From positions 310,001-374,000 of the forward strand of contig NZ_AP022826.1 of NCBI RefSeq assembly GCF_014466985.1: DNA of 64,000 bases, given 5' to 3'. A program made the position numbers and the translations under genes. This DNA is from Nitrosophilus labii (GTDB lineage Bacteria > Campylobacterota > Campylobacteria > Campylobacterales > Nitratiruptoraceae). The notes under the pieces were generated by a model that saw only the letters and a program-made list of their open reading frames with translations, had not been told where the DNA came from and did no database searches. Positions within the stretch are counted from its first letter, which is position 1. Each line of letters opens with the position of its first letter. Shown piece after piece: positions 38,908 through 48,676 of this stretch.

Positions 38908-39624
38908 ATGACGATTTATCCGGCAATAGATCTAAAAGATGGAAAAGCGGTAAGACTAACAAAAGGTTTGATGGAAAGCGCCAAAATCTACAGTAATGAG
39001 CCGTGGGAGCTTGCTAAGAAGTTTGAAGAAATGGGTTCAAAATGGCTTCATTTAGTTGATCTAAACGGTGCTTTTGCAGGTGAACCTAAAAATCTTGAGC
39101 AGATAAAAAAGATTAGAGAAAATTCCTCTTTAAAGATGCAGTTGGGCGGCGGTATAAGAGATGAAGAGACTATAAAGAGATATCTTAATATTGGTATTAA
39201 CAGGGTTATTTTGGGTTCAGTCGCGGTAAAAAATCCTAGTTTTGTTAAAGAAATGGCAAAAAAATATCCCATTGTAGTTGGAATAGACGCAATTGATGGC
39301 TATGTGGCGGTAGAGGGATGGGCAAAAACCAGTACTATGAAAGCTACTGAACTTGCAAGAGCTTTTGCGGATAGCGGAGTAGAAGCGATAATCTGTACCG
39401 ATGTTGGGCGTGATGGAACTTTAAGCGGAATAAATGTGGATTTTACCGTAAGTATAGCCGAAGCTAGTGGCATTGAGACGATTGCTAGTGGCGGTGTCAA
39501 AGATATAGAAGATATAAAAAGATTGCTTGAAACTAAGAAAGTAGCCGGTGTAATAATAGGTAAAGCTTTTTATGAAGGTACTTTAGATTTGAATGAGGCG
39601 TTTGAACTAGTCATTAGTTATTAG
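38908..39624 (+). CDS. hisA: ProFAR isomerase
   Basis: TIM-barrel isomerase of 238 residues in histidine synthesis. It opens [20 protein letters not shown] with the catalytic Asp8, and has [17 protein letters not shown]-type phosphate loops, [12 protein letters not shown] with the second catalytic Asp, and [14 protein letters not shown]. Confidence 0.95.
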   Translation: MTIYPAIDLKDGKAVRLTKGLMESAKIYSNEPWELAKKFEEMGSKWLHLVDLNGAFAGEPKNLEQIKKIRENSSLKMQLGGGIRDEETIKRYLNIGINRVILGSVAVKNPSFVKEMAKKYPIVVGIDAIDGYVAVEGWAKTSTMKATELARAFADSGVEAIICTDVGRDGTLSGINVDFTVSIAEASGIETIASGGVKDIEDIKRLLETKKVAGVIIGKAFYEGTLDLNEAFELVISY

Positions 39625-39692
39625 TCATTGGTGTCGATAAACTTAAAATTGCCGCTAATGACTATTATGTATTACATGTTATGTATTACGGT
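39610..39692. repeat. Heptamer tracts between hisA and prmA
   Basis: GTCATTA, GTTATTA, GTCATTG at 39610-39630 (overlapping the hisA stop) and ATGACTA, TTATGTA, TTACATG, TTATGTA, TTACGGT at 39658-39692. Confidence 0.75.
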
Positions 39693-39705
39693 TTAAAGGA
39701 TTGTT

Positions 39706-40530
39706 TTGAGAGATTATTACTATGAAGTTACGATTACTCCATCCTCTCATAAAGAGGAGATAGAGAGTTTTTTGATGGATCATTTTTATAACGGTATCGA
39801 AGAAGTCGGAAACTCTTTAATCTTAAGAAGTGAAGAGCCGCTAGAGGATATTATTGAAAAAACTAAAGAGTATGCAAATGCTTTGAGTAAGATTTTTTCT
39901 GAAAAAGTAGAACTAGATATAAAGATTGAAAAAAAAGAGAATCAAGACTGGATAGAAAACTATAAAAAAAGTATTACGCCTGTTGAAGTAGAAGAGTTTT
40001 ATATACGTCCAAGCTGGTATGAAAAAAAAGAAACCAAGATAGATATTGTTATGGATCCGGCTTTAGCTTTTGGCTCGGGGCATCATCCAAGCACTCTTAA
40101 CTGTTTGAAAATAGTAAGTCAAAAGGTAAAAAAAGAAGATAAAGTATTGGACGTAGGTACCGGTAGCGGTATATTGGCTATTGCTGCGGCTAAAAAGGGA
40201 GCGATAGTCGATATTTGCGATACGGACGAACTTGCCGTTAAAGAGGCAAAGAAAAATTTTAGATTAAACAAAGTTGAATTTAATAAAGCATGGATTGGTT
40301 CGGCCGTAAATCTCAAGGAAAAGTATGATATAGTAATAGTCAATATAGTAGCTGACGTTTTGGTATTTTTAGCCAAAGATTTAAAAAGTTGCGTAAAAGA
40401 TGGAGGATACTTGATACTTTCGGGGATAGTGGAAAAGTATCTTTCAAATGTATTGGAAAGATATAACGATTTGAAACTTATAAAAAAAATTCAAGAAAAA
40501 GAGTGGATCACTCTTTTGTTAGCAAAATAG
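39706..40530 (+). CDS. prmA: Ribosomal protein L11 methyltransferase
   Basis: SAM-dependent methyltransferase of 274 residues modifying L11. The N-terminal substrate domain is followed by MDPALAFGSGHHPSTLNCL and motif I VLDVGTGSGILAIAAAKKGA, then VNIVADVLVFLAKDL. The start is TTG at 39706 with AAAGGA five bases upstream; no ATG in frame fits. In Campylobacter the order prmA-ftsH is the same. Confidence 0.92.
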   Translation: MRDYYYEVTITPSSHKEEIESFLMDHFYNGIEEVGNSLILRSEEPLEDIIEKTKEYANALSKIFSEKVELDIKIEKKENQDWIENYKKSITPVEVEEFYIRPSWYEKKETKIDIVMDPALAFGSGHHPSTLNCLKIVSQKVKKEDKVLDVGTGSGILAIAAAKKGAIVDICDTDELAVKEAKKNFRLNKVEFNKAWIGSAVNLKEKYDIVIVNIVADVLVFLAKDLKSCVKDGGYLILSGIVEKYLSNVLERYNDLKLIKKIQEKEWITLLLAK

Positions 40531-40531
40531 T

Positions 40532-40537
40532 TATAAT
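40532..40537 (+). promoter_or_regulatory. Putative -10 element of ftsH
   Basis: TATAAT two bases after the prmA stop codon and 61 bp before the ftsH ATG. Confidence 0.4.
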
Positions 40538-40598
40538 ACGTTAAAGTAAATGGAGCTTTAACTCTAAAATATTTAAATTTTTCAAGAAAAGGATACAG

Positions 40599-42608
40599 AT
40601 GGCAAAAAAGAGACCGAACAGAGATAAAAAAGATAATTTTTTCAACCAAAATCCTCTTATAACTTTTGCAATTTTTTCGATTATTATCATACTACTTTTC
40701 AAATCGATGATAGGTCCAACTGGCGGGAATATGGGAGAGGGTGCGGCTACGCATATGGTAGGAGCGCCTATACAAAAGAGTAAAGAGGTTAGTTATTCTG
40801 AACTCAAAAATCTTATAAAACAAGGACAAATAAAGTATGTTGCTATTGGCCAAAGAACCATTAAGGCAATAGCCGACGAAAATGGTTATAAAGTTATATA
40901 CTTTGCAAATAGAGTACCAGAAGACAACACTTTGATACCTCTTTTGGAGCAAAAAGGCGTTGATTATGGTGGATATAGTGAAAGCAACTGGGTAAGCGAG
41001 GTTATTTTTGGCTGGGTTATTCCTATTTTTATCTTTTTTGCGATATGGATGTTTTTAGCAAGCCGAATGCAAAAGAGTGTCGGTGGCGGGATTCTTGGTA
41101 TGGGTAGTGCCAAAAAACTTATAAATAGCGAAAAACCTAATGTAAAATTTAGTGATGTGGCCGGAGCGGAAGAGGCGAAAGAAGAGGTAAAAGAGATAGT
41201 CGATTTTCTAAAATATCCCGATCGTTACGTTAAGCTTGGGGCTAAGATCCCAAAAGGGGTTTTGCTTGTAGGACCTCCTGGAACAGGAAAAACTCTTTTG
41301 GCAAAAGCTGTTGCCGGTGAAGCGAGTGTTCCCTTTTTCGCCGTTAGCGGTTCAAGTTTTATAGAGATGTTTGTTGGGGTAGGCGCGGCAAGAGTAAGAG
41401 ATCTTTTTGAACAGGCTAAAAAAGAGGCTCCTGCGATAATTTTTATCGACGAGATAGATGCCATAGGAAAAAGTAGAGCTGCTACGGGACCTATCGGCGG
41501 AAACGATGAGCGAGAGCAGACGCTTAATCAGCTTTTAGCAGAGATGGACGGTTTTGATAGTGCGAAATATCCGATTATAGTTTTGGCTGCCACAAATAGA
41601 CCCGAAGTTTTGGATCCGGCACTACTTAGACCGGGACGTTTTGATAGAACGGTAGTTGTGGATAAACCGGATTTTGAAGGAAGGTTAGCCATACTTAAAG
41701 TTCACGTGAAACATATAAAAATGGCTAAAGATGTAGATTTGACAGAGATTGCAAAGTTAACGGCCGGACTTGCGGGAGCCGATTTGGCAAATATTGTCAA
41801 TGAAGCCGCTCTTTTAGCAGGTAGAAAAAATAAAAAAGAGGTAGAACAAGAGGATTTCCTGGAGGCGGTTGAGAGAGCTATAGCCGGGTTAGAAAAGAAA
41901 AGCAGAAGAATAAGTCCAAAAGAGAAAAAAATAGTAGCATATCATGAGAGTGGGCATGCACTGTTAGCCGAGACCACGCAAGGTGCAAAAAGAGTAACAA
42001 AAGTCTCTATTATTCCTAGAGGGCTTGCCGCTTTGGGTTATACTCTCAATACTCCCGAAGAGAACAAATATCTTATGCAAAAACATGAGCTTGTTGCTGA
42101 GATAGACGTACTTCTTGGAGGTAGAGCGGCCGAAGAAATTTTTATAGGGGAAATTAGCACCGGTGCCGCTAACGACCTTGAAAGGGCAACCGATATAGTA
42201 AAAGCTATGGTTATGATGTACGGGATGAGTGAAGTAGCGGGCTTAATGGTGTTGGAAAAGCAGAGAAACCTCTTTTTAGGCGGTGGAATGGCGCCTGTTA
42301 AAGAGTATAGCGAGAAATTGGCCGAAGATATAGACGAGTTTATAAAGAGATTTTTAAACCAGAGATACGAGCACGTTAAAGATCGGCTTAAAGAGTATAG
42401 CGAAGCGATAGAGGAGATGGTTAAAGAGCTTTTTGAAAAAGAGGTTATAGAGGGTAAAAGGGTAAGAGAGATAATCAGAGAATTTGAAGAGAAACACTCT
42501 ATAGAATCAAAGTTGGTTTCTGACGACTTGGAAGATATAAAAGAGGCTAAAGAGAGAGCGAAAAAAGAGTCTCAAAAAGAGGATGAGCCAAAAAGGGAGA
42601 AGGAGTAA
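40599..42608 (+). CDS. ftsH: ATP-dependent zinc metalloprotease FtsH
   Basis: Membrane AAA+ protease of 669 residues. TM1 is at about 22-42 and TM2 at about 132-155 flanking a periplasmic domain. Walker A GPPGTGKT is at 225-232, Walker B is [11 protein letters not shown], the arginine fingers lie in [12 protein letters not shown], and the zinc site is H449-E450-SG-H453. The C-terminal tail is acidic and lysine-rich (EDEPKREKE). Three bases separate it from the next gene. Confidence 0.97.
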   Translation: MAKKRPNRDKKDNFFNQNPLITFAIFSIIIILLFKSMIGPTGGNMGEGAATHMVGAPIQKSKEVSYSELKNLIKQGQIKYVAIGQRTIKAIADENGYKVIYFANRVPEDNTLIPLLEQKGVDYGGYSESNWVSEVIFGWVIPIFIFFAIWMFLASRMQKSVGGGILGMGSAKKLINSEKPNVKFSDVAGAEEAKEEVKEIVDFLKYPDRYVKLGAKIPKGVLLVGPPGTGKTLLAKAVAGEASVPFFAVSGSSFIEMFVGVGAARVRDLFEQAKKEAPAIIFIDEIDAIGKSRAATGPIGGNDEREQTLNQLLAEMDGFDSAKYPIIVLAATNRPEVLDPALLRPGRFDRTVVVDKPDFEGRLAILKVHVKHIKMAKDVDLTEIAKLTAGLAGADLANIVNEAALLAGRKNKKEVEQEDFLEAVERAIAGLEKKSRRISPKEKKIVAYHESGHALLAETTQGAKRVTKVSIIPRGLAALGYTLNTPEENKYLMQKHELVAEIDVLLGGRAAEEIFIGEISTGAANDLERATDIVKAMVMMYGMSEVAGLMVLEKQRNLFLGGGMAPVKEYSEKLAEDIDEFIKRFLNQRYEHVKDRLKEYSEAIEEMVKELFEKEVIEGKRVREIIREFEEKHSIESKLVSDDLEDIKEAKERAKKESQKEDEPKREKE

Positions 42609-42611
42609 ACT

Positions 42612-43241
42612 TTGAGCCTCTTCTTTGATTATTTTGCTTACGAAGGACGTAAAAAGTTGGTAATAAGCGTGTTAATTGCGCTTATTGTGGTAGTTTTTGC
42701 TAAATCTTGGTTTTTGAAAGCTTTTTTTATTTCTGTCTTTTTGTTTTTTTTATATATCTACTATATTCCGAAAAACAGAGTCGAACTTTTAGAAAAAGAT
42801 GCCATTTTTTCTCCCGTAGATGGACAAGTTACCGATATTTTCGAAAAAGATGGAAAAAGAGTTATAGAGATTTATAAAAACCTAGAACACGGTTCTGTTA
42901 TAAAATCTCCTATGAGCGGGATAGTAGAGGATATTTACTTTAGACACGGAGCATTTTTGGATTTGACCTCAAGAAAATCGCATAATTTTAATGAAAGATT
43001 TACTTTTGTGATAAAAGATGATAAAAAGATGATAAAAGTTGTTTCATTGGCCGGAAAATTGGGTTTTTTTGGACATTCGTTTTATAAACCTAAAAATAAC
43101 CGATGCGATTTCTCTGAAATTTTGGGATTTTGTACCGAGGCGTTATTTAACATAGAGTTACCCGAAGAAGCCGTATTGAATGTGAAAAAAGGTGAAAACC
43201 TAGTTGCAGGTATAAGTGTATTGGCTTATCTAAAGGGATAA
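42612..43241 (+). CDS. Phosphatidylserine decarboxylase-related protein, probably non-catalytic
   Basis: A 209-residue protein with two N-terminal hydrophobic segments (about 17-50) and a Psd-like beta domain (AIFSPVDGQVTDI, SPMSGIVEDIYFRHGAFL). True Psd enzymes self-cleave at a Gly-Ser near the C-terminus to make pyruvoyl; here the corresponding region reads VAGISVLAYLKG, with no Gly-Ser, and the His of the usual VHxNRxP block is not evident. It lies between ftsH and pssA as in Campylobacter. Start is TTG. A structural or regulatory role in phospholipid synthesis is a guess. Confidence 0.68.
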   Translation: MSLFFDYFAYEGRKKLVISVLIALIVVVFAKSWFLKAFFISVFLFFLYIYYIPKNRVELLEKDAIFSPVDGQVTDIFEKDGKRVIEIYKNLEHGSVIKSPMSGIVEDIYFRHGAFLDLTSRKSHNFNERFTFVIKDDKKMIKVVSLAGKLGFFGHSFYKPKNNRCDFSEILGFCTEALFNIELPEEAVLNVKKGENLVAGISVLAYLKG

Positions 43242-43243
43242 AA

Positions 43244-43966
43244 TTGAATAAACCTAGTTTTCATTTGATGTATATATTGCCTAATCTTTTTACCGCAGCA
43301 AGTGCATTTATTGGCGTTATAAGTATCATAGCAGCTTCTAAAGGCGAATTTCAAAAGGCCGCATGGCTTATACTTTTGTCTTTGATTTTTGACGGTATAG
43401 ACGGAAGAGTAGCAAGACTTACCCATACTACTAGTAAGTTTGGCGTAGAGTTTGACTCTTTAGCTGATATTGTCGCTTTTGGTGTCGCGCCGGCTATGCT
43501 TTTGTATTTTTGTTGTGGTCACGAATATGGAAAATTTGGCTCTTTGGTATCGGCTATGTTTGTAGTTTTTGGTGCGATTAGACTAGCTAGATTTAACGTA
43601 ATGGCACCATCGAGTGAACCATCAGTATTTATAGGTGTGCCTATACCTACTGCAGCAGTTTTTGTGGCTGTATGGATATTGCTTTTTCAAGAGTATCCTA
43701 TTTTGCTTAAATACTCCTATTTTCTTTTGATTGGCGCTCTGCTTTGTGCATTTTTAATGGTCAGCAATATAAGGTATCCTAGTTTTAAAAAGATAGAGCT
43801 TCAAAAAATAAATGCCATAAAAATTTTGATAATTTTGGTTATTGTTTTATCTCTTTTGTATCTTTTTCCTATTGAGGGTATAACTATACTTACTACAATT
43901 TATATACTTTATGGTATTTTTAGAGCAGCCTATTTTGTTATATTTAGAAAAAAGAGAAAAATATAG
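43244..43966 (+). CDS. pssA: CDP-diacylglycerol--serine O-phosphatidyltransferase
   Basis: Integral membrane enzyme of 240 residues making phosphatidylserine. The CDP-alcohol phosphatidyltransferase motif is FDGIDGRVARLTHTTSKFG followed by VEFDSLADIV (DGX2ARX8GX3DX3D), then GVAPAMLLYF. Six or more hydrophobic segments. TTG start at 43244, two bases after the upstream stop. Confidence 0.92.
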   Translation: MNKPSFHLMYILPNLFTAASAFIGVISIIAASKGEFQKAAWLILLSLIFDGIDGRVARLTHTTSKFGVEFDSLADIVAFGVAPAMLLYFCCGHEYGKFGSLVSAMFVVFGAIRLARFNVMAPSSEPSVFIGVPIPTAAVFVAVWILLFQEYPILLKYSYFLLIGALLCAFLMVSNIRYPSFKKIELQKINAIKILIILVIVLSLLYLFPIEGITILTTIYILYGIFRAAYFVIFRKKRKI

Positions 43967-43972
43967 TATAAT
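43967..43972 (+). promoter_or_regulatory. Putative -10 element of the leuA leader transcript
   Basis: TATAAT lies directly after the pssA stop codon and 30 bp before the leader ORF at 44002. It gives leuA its own transcript with a roughly 160-nt leader. Confidence 0.45.
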
Positions 43973-44001
43973 AATGGAAAAAAATTATTAAGGGAAAATA
44001 A

Positions 44002-44079
44002 ATGAGTGATGCAGGTGTTGTTAAGGCTATCAAAATTCTTCCTAAAATAGAGATTAAAAACCTTCTCCTGCGCTTCTGA
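44002..44079 (+). CDS. Candidate leucine leader peptide (25 codons) upstream of leuA
   Basis: MSDAGVVKAIKILPKIEIKN is followed by Leu-Leu-Leu-Arg-Phe and a TGA. The three consecutive leucine codons are CTT, CTC and CTG, then CGC; CTC, CTG and CGC are uncommon in this AT-rich sequence. AGGGAAA lies ahead of the ATG. The gene fills the otherwise empty 171-bp gap between pssA and leuA. This suits a ribosome-mediated attenuator, but no strong terminator is visible: TGATA-GATTT-TATCA overlapping the stop (44077-44091) is weak, with a T6 run at 44115-44120. A truncated gene remnant is the alternative. Confidence 0.45.
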   Translation: MSDAGVVKAIKILPKIEIKNLLLRF

Positions 44080-44137
44080 TAGATTTTATCAACAGATATA
44101 TAATAATCAAAACATTTTTTAATTTAAAGGATAGAAA

Positions 44138-45691
44138 ATGAGCGATATAGTAAAAATTTTCGATACAACTTTAAGAGATGGTGAACAAAGTCCCGGAGCA
44201 TCTATGAATACAGAAGAGAAGATACAGATAGCAAAACAGCTAGAAAAGCTTGGAGTAGATATCATAGAAGCAGGTTTTGCAGCGGCAAGTCCGGGAGATT
44301 TTGAAGCTATAAATAGAATAAGTGAAATTGTAAAAAAAAGTACCGTATGTTCTTTAGCGAGAGCAGTTGAAAAAGATATTAAAGCAGCAGGGGAAGCTAT
44401 AAAACCGGCAAAAAAGAAAAGAATACACACTTTTATCGCTACAAGCGATATTCATATGAAATATAAGCTTAGAATGAGTCCTGATGAAGTTGTAAAAAGA
44501 GCAATCGAGGCAATTAAATTTGCTAAAGAGTTTGCGAATGATATAGAATTTAGTTGTGAAGATGCAGGTAGAAGTGAGATGAGTTTTTTAAAAGAGATAA
44601 TAGATGAGGCTATAAAGGCAGGTGCTAAAACTATAAATATACCGGATACCGTTGGTTATAGATTGCCTCACGAGATGGGTGAGATGATTAAAGAGTTAAA
44701 AGAGTTTATTGGTGATAGAGCCATAATTTCCGTTCATTGCCATAACGATTTGGGACTTGCTACTGCAAACTCTTTATATAGTGTTTTAAACGGGGCAAGA
44801 CAGGTTGAGTGTACTATAAATGGACTTGGCGAACGAGCAGGTAATGCGGCTTTGGAAGAGGTTGTGATGGCCATTAAGACTAGAAAGGATATCTTTGAAG
44901 GTATTGAAACAAATATCAATACAAAAGAGATTTATCCTACTAGCCGTTTAGTTTCTACAATAACAGGTATTGAGCCTCAACCAAATAAAGCGATTGTTGG
45001 AAGAAATGCTTTTGCTCATGAAAGCGGCATCCATCAAGATGGGGTATTGAAACATAAAGAGACTTATGAGATAATGAGAGCCGAAGATATAGGATTTGAG
45101 ACAAATTCTATAGTTTTAGGTAAACATTCAGGACGCCACGCTTTTAAAGAAAAAATCAAATCTTTAGGCTTTGATTTAAGTAATGATGAGATTAATAAAG
45201 CTTTTGAGAGATTTAAGATCTTAGCAGATAGAAAAAAAGAGATAACTGACGATGATTTAAGGATGATAATAACTAGCGAATTAACTAGCATACCGGAAAT
45301 TTATAAACTTAAAAAGTTACAGATAAATGATTGTAGTGAAGGGGTTCCTAGTGCCGCCGTAACAATAGAGCATAATGGAAAAGAGATAACTGATGCCGGT
45401 ATTGGCGACGGCACTATTGACGCTATATTTAAAACTATAGATAGAATAAGTGGTTATAGCGGAACATTAAACGATTATGAAGTAAAAGCTGTAAGTAAAG
45501 GAAAAGATGCTTTAGCTAAAGTCGTAGTCAAAGTCGTATTTGATGAAAACAAACCTGCGGTTATTGGTCATGGCTTAAGTATAGATACCATGATGGCAAG
45601 CGCCAAAGCCTATATAGGAGCTTTAAACAGCTTTATTTCTATGAGAGATATTTTAAAGAAAAAAAGTTGCGTTGAAGGAGATGATATATAG
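44138..45691 (+). CDS. leuA: 2-isopropylmalate synthase
   Basis: First committed enzyme of leucine synthesis, 517 residues. The N-terminal TIM barrel has [17 protein letters not shown], the metal HxH in [16 protein letters not shown], and [17 protein letters not shown]; from about residue 385 a leucine-binding regulatory domain gives feedback control. AAAGGA precedes the ATG. It is followed by a strong terminator and preceded by a candidate leader peptide. Confidence 0.96.
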   Translation: MSDIVKIFDTTLRDGEQSPGASMNTEEKIQIAKQLEKLGVDIIEAGFAAASPGDFEAINRISEIVKKSTVCSLARAVEKDIKAAGEAIKPAKKKRIHTFIATSDIHMKYKLRMSPDEVVKRAIEAIKFAKEFANDIEFSCEDAGRSEMSFLKEIIDEAIKAGAKTINIPDTVGYRLPHEMGEMIKELKEFIGDRAIISVHCHNDLGLATANSLYSVLNGARQVECTINGLGERAGNAALEEVVMAIKTRKDIFEGIETNINTKEIYPTSRLVSTITGIEPQPNKAIVGRNAFAHESGIHQDGVLKHKETYEIMRAEDIGFETNSIVLGKHSGRHAFKEKIKSLGFDLSNDEINKAFERFKILADRKKEITDDDLRMIITSELTSIPEIYKLKKLQINDCSEGVPSAAVTIEHNGKEITDAGIGDGTIDAIFKTIDRISGYSGTLNDYEVKAVSKGKDALAKVVVKVVFDENKPAVIGHGLSIDTMMASAKAYIGALNSFISMRDILKKKSCVEGDDI

Positions 45692-45725
45692 CAGGTCAAG
45701 TTTATACTTGACCTGAATTTCTTTA
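45692..45725 (+). terminator. Rho-independent terminator of leuA
   Basis: Perfect 9-bp stem CAGGTCAAG / CTTGACCTG with loop TTTATA, starting one base after the leuA stop, followed by a T-rich run. Confidence 0.85.
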
Positions 45726-45730
45726 TATAT

Positions 45731-46555
45731 TTAGTATTTTTTCACTTTTTTTAAAAAGCACTCCGGCATATTTATAAACTCTAAACCGATTTGATAACTA
45801 TCATCTTGTAAGATATATTTTATCTTTGCCTCTGTTGATTTAAATTCATTATCAAACAAAATATTTAATGTGACTGTTTTGTTTCTATCTATATCAATAT
45901 TTTTTTCATTAGTAGTTACTTTTACACCGTCTAAACTAATATTTTCGACCACACAGTTAAATGAGCTAACAAATCCTTTTTGGGTTTTATAAGTCAGTTT
46001 TGCTTTCAAATTAGTTTTATATCTTTCATGGCCTCTTGTTTCTTTATATGATAGTGAGGTACTATGTTCAGTTGTAATAATACACCCGCTTTCGCTAAAA
46101 TCGATAGATATTATTTTTGTATTAAATTTATAAAAACGCTTATCTTCACTTCTTGAAAAGCCTATTTCTATTTTTTCACCTTCGTTCAAATATTTTACTT
46201 GATTACAATCTATATACCAGAATAGTTTTGATTCTGAGTTTCTTTGAAGAGATATAGGTATATTGTTTTTACTGATAACTACTGCTTTTTCCCTATCTTT
46301 GATATGTTTTGTATTTGATAGGGCATACTTTGTATCATAAAAGTTTAGTTTTTCTCTTATATTATTAAGAAGATTTTTCTCTTGATAAGTCAATCCTTCT
46401 ATATGCTGTTTTAGCCAATCTGCAACACTATTTTCAAATTCTGAAATATTTTTTATCTCTATATCATATTGAGAAAAAATTTTACGTAGAAGATCTTTTT
46501 CGTTTTCTGTGAGTTGTATCTCTTTTAGTATTTTTTCTATCTTGTTTCTATCCAT
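45731..46555 (-). CDS. PilZ-domain protein, probable c-di-GMP effector
   Basis: A 274-residue cytoplasmic protein. The PilZ domain occupies about residues 180-270, with RGHERYKTNLKAKL and ENISLDGVKV giving the RxxxR and (D/N)xSxxG elements, although the arginine spacing is slightly off the canonical pattern. Residues 95-175 form a second beta-rich region that may be an N-terminal YcgR-like partner domain. The first 70 residues are helical. It stands alone and converges on leuA. Confidence 0.72.
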   Translation of the reverse strand: MDRNKIEKILKEIQLTENEKDLLRKIFSQYDIEIKNISEFENSVADWLKQHIEGLTYQEKNLLNNIREKLNFYDTKYALSNTKHIKDREKAVVISKNNIPISLQRNSESKLFWYIDCNQVKYLNEGEKIEIGFSRSEDKRFYKFNTKIISIDFSESGCIITTEHSTSLSYKETRGHERYKTNLKAKLTYKTQKGFVSSFNCVVENISLDGVKVTTNEKNIDIDRNKTVTLNILFDNEFKSTEAKIKYILQDDSYQIGLEFINMPECFLKKVKKY

Positions 46556-46658
46556 TTCTAATGTCCTTGTATATACTATAACATTTAATTAAATAATATC
46601 ATAAAAATATTACAAAAAAAATATTGAATTGATTAATATAATAAATATTTAATAAATA

Positions 46659-47903
46659 TTAAAAATAACTTTTCAAAACTTCCGGGATTTTGATAGAACC
46701 GTCTTTTTGCTGATAATTTTCCATAATGGCAATAAGTGTTCTTCCCACCGCAAGGCTTGAGCCGTTGAGGGTATGGACCAGCCTGTTTTTTTTACCATCT
46801 TTAAATCTTATCATGGCTCGTCTTGCTTGAAAATCTCTGGTATTTGAGACGGAGCTTATTTCACGGTATTTTCCTTGTCCCGGTAGCCATACTTCAAGGT
46901 CTATCGTTTTAGCGGCGCTAAATCCCAGATCTCCGGTACAAAGCATAACTAGTCTATGAGGAAGTCTGAGAGACGTTAAAAGATCACTGGCGGTATTTAC
47001 CATCTCTTCGAAAACTTTGTCGCTATCTTCGGGTTTTGTGATGGCTACAAGCTCCACCTTGTCAAATTGATGCTGTCTTATCATACCTCTTACGTCTTTC
47101 CCGCCGCTTCCTGCCTCTTTCCTAAAGCACGGGGTATAGGCAGTGAGTTTTATAGGTTCTGTTAAATCGGCAATGATCTCGTCTCTATAAAGGTTTGTAA
47201 GAGGCACTTCAGCTGTAGGTATGAGATACAAATCTTCATCGCAAACTTTAAAAAGATCCTCTTCAAATTTAGGCAGTTGTCCTGTTCCAAGAAGCGTGGA
47301 TGAATTTACCATAAATGGGACATATACCTCTTCGAATCCTCTGTTTTTATTGAAATCTAGCATATAGTTGATTAAGGCTCTCTCTAGTACGGCAGCCTCT
47401 TTTTTAAGAACGCTAAAGCGGCTTTTTGCAAGTTTTACCCCTCTTTTAAAATCTATCCAGCCGAGATCTTCCCCAAGCTTGAAGTGCTCTTTTGGTTCAA
47501 AATCAAACTCTTTTGGTTCCAACACTTTTTTTATCTCTACATTATCCTCTTCGTCTTCTCCTATAGGAACGTCCGGATCTGGAATATTTGGAATTTGAAG
47601 GGCGATTTTTTTCAAATCCTCTTCTATGTCTCTAACTATCTCTTGGTGGGCTGATATTTTGGCTTTGTTGCTATCTACCTCTTTTTTTAGTTCATTTATA
47701 TCTTTTCCCTCTTTTTTGTATATTCCAAAAAGTTTAGAAAGTTTGTTCTGTTTTGCCTGAAGCTCTTCTAAAACTTTTTTTTCCGATTTATATTTGGTAA
47801 AGAGCTCTTTAAGTTCGGCCAAAAGTTTTTCCTCTACACCTCTGTTTTTAAGTTTTTCGGCAATCTCGTCAAAATTTTTTTCTAAAAGTTTAAGGTCAAG
47901 CAT
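46659..47903 (-). CDS. serS: Seryl-tRNA synthetase
   Basis: Class II synthetase of 414 residues: an N-terminal antiparallel coiled coil (about 30-105) that recognises tRNA-Ser, motif 2 in [22 protein letters not shown], and motif 3 in [28 protein letters not shown] is a SerRS block. In Campylobacter serS and trpS are also near each other. Confidence 0.96.
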   Translation of the reverse strand: MLDLKLLEKNFDEIAEKLKNRGVEEKLLAELKELFTKYKSEKKVLEELQAKQNKLSKLFGIYKKEGKDINELKKEVDSNKAKISAHQEIVRDIEEDLKKIALQIPNIPDPDVPIGEDEEDNVEIKKVLEPKEFDFEPKEHFKLGEDLGWIDFKRGVKLAKSRFSVLKKEAAVLERALINYMLDFNKNRGFEEVYVPFMVNSSTLLGTGQLPKFEEDLFKVCDEDLYLIPTAEVPLTNLYRDEIIADLTEPIKLTAYTPCFRKEAGSGGKDVRGMIRQHQFDKVELVAITKPEDSDKVFEEMVNTASDLLTSLRLPHRLVMLCTGDLGFSAAKTIDLEVWLPGQGKYREISSVSNTRDFQARRAMIRFKDGKKNRLVHTLNGSSLAVGRTLIAIMENYQQKDGSIKIPEVLKSYF

Positions 47904-47989
47904 AAAGGCTCCTGTTAAATTTATTAATAAAAGTTAAAAAAGCTGAATAACAAAAAAAATATTTAAACATTTGCTATTTTAAAATCAGA

Positions 47990-48676
47990 TTATATATAAA
48001 TATTGCTATGAGTGTGATAAATTTTGGCATATTTGATGAAATGTTTGAAAATTTTGTGAGAGGTTTTAGAGAAGGGGATAAACTCCGGATGCCACTGGAC
48101 GCCGAGTATGTATCTGTTTTTAATATGCTCTATGGCTTGGGTTATACTGTTTTTGTCATAAGCGGCGATTTGCAGATCTTTTCCTAATATATCTATAGCT
48201 TGGTGATGTAAAGCATTTACTTTGATTTTTTTTCTTTTTAGAATTTTATATAGATGCGAGTCTGAGTCGATAATAACCGTTTTTAAAGGAAGAGGGGTTT
48301 TTGAGTGAGGATGATTTAGATCAAGTTCGTTTATATCATAATGCAACGTTCCTCCAAAAAAAACGTTTATAAGTTGCATACCTCTGCAAATCCCTAAAAT
48401 AGGAATCTCTTTTTTAACTGCCTCTTCAATGAGAGACAACTCAAGTAAGTCTCTTTTTTTATCGCCGTTTTTTATATAACGTTTTTTGCCGTAGATAGAT
48501 GGATCGATATCGACTCCCCCACTAAGAATGAGTCCTTGAAAGTTTTTGGGATTTTTTTTAGAAGAGGGAGAAACAAAAACAAGTTTGATTCGATATGGTG
48601 TAAGCATAAGTTTGATAAAGCTCCATACAATTTTACTTCCTTTATCTGAACCTGTAATAACTATCTTTATACTCAA
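47990..48676 (-). CDS. Class I GATase-like hydrolase (peptidase C26, PuuD type)
   Basis: A 228-residue protein with LILSGGVDIDPSIYG, the nucleophile elbow ILGICRGMQLINVFFGG with catalytic Cys, and LGVQWHPEF for the His-Glu. The family hydrolyses gamma-glutamyl amide bonds. It overlaps the amidoligase gene by 4 nt, so the pair probably makes and trims an amide-linked product. Substrate unknown. Confidence 0.85.
   Translation of the reverse strand: MSIKIVITGSDKGSKIVWSFIKLMLTPYRIKLVFVSPSSKKNPKNFQGLILSGGVDIDPSIYGKKRYIKNGDKKRDLLELSLIEEAVKKEIPILGICRGMQLINVFFGGTLHYDINELDLNHPHSKTPLPLKTVIIDSDSHLYKILKRKKIKVNALHHQAIDILGKDLQIAAYDKNSITQAIEHIKNRYILGVQWHPEFIPFSKTSHKIFKHFIKYAKIYHTHSNIYI

Noticed and set aside
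38793-38996. Open reading frame of 67 codons between hisH and hisA
   Set aside because: It is made of GTGAGT and CTTACCA repeats and runs out of frame into hisA; no ribosome binding site and no protein-like composition.
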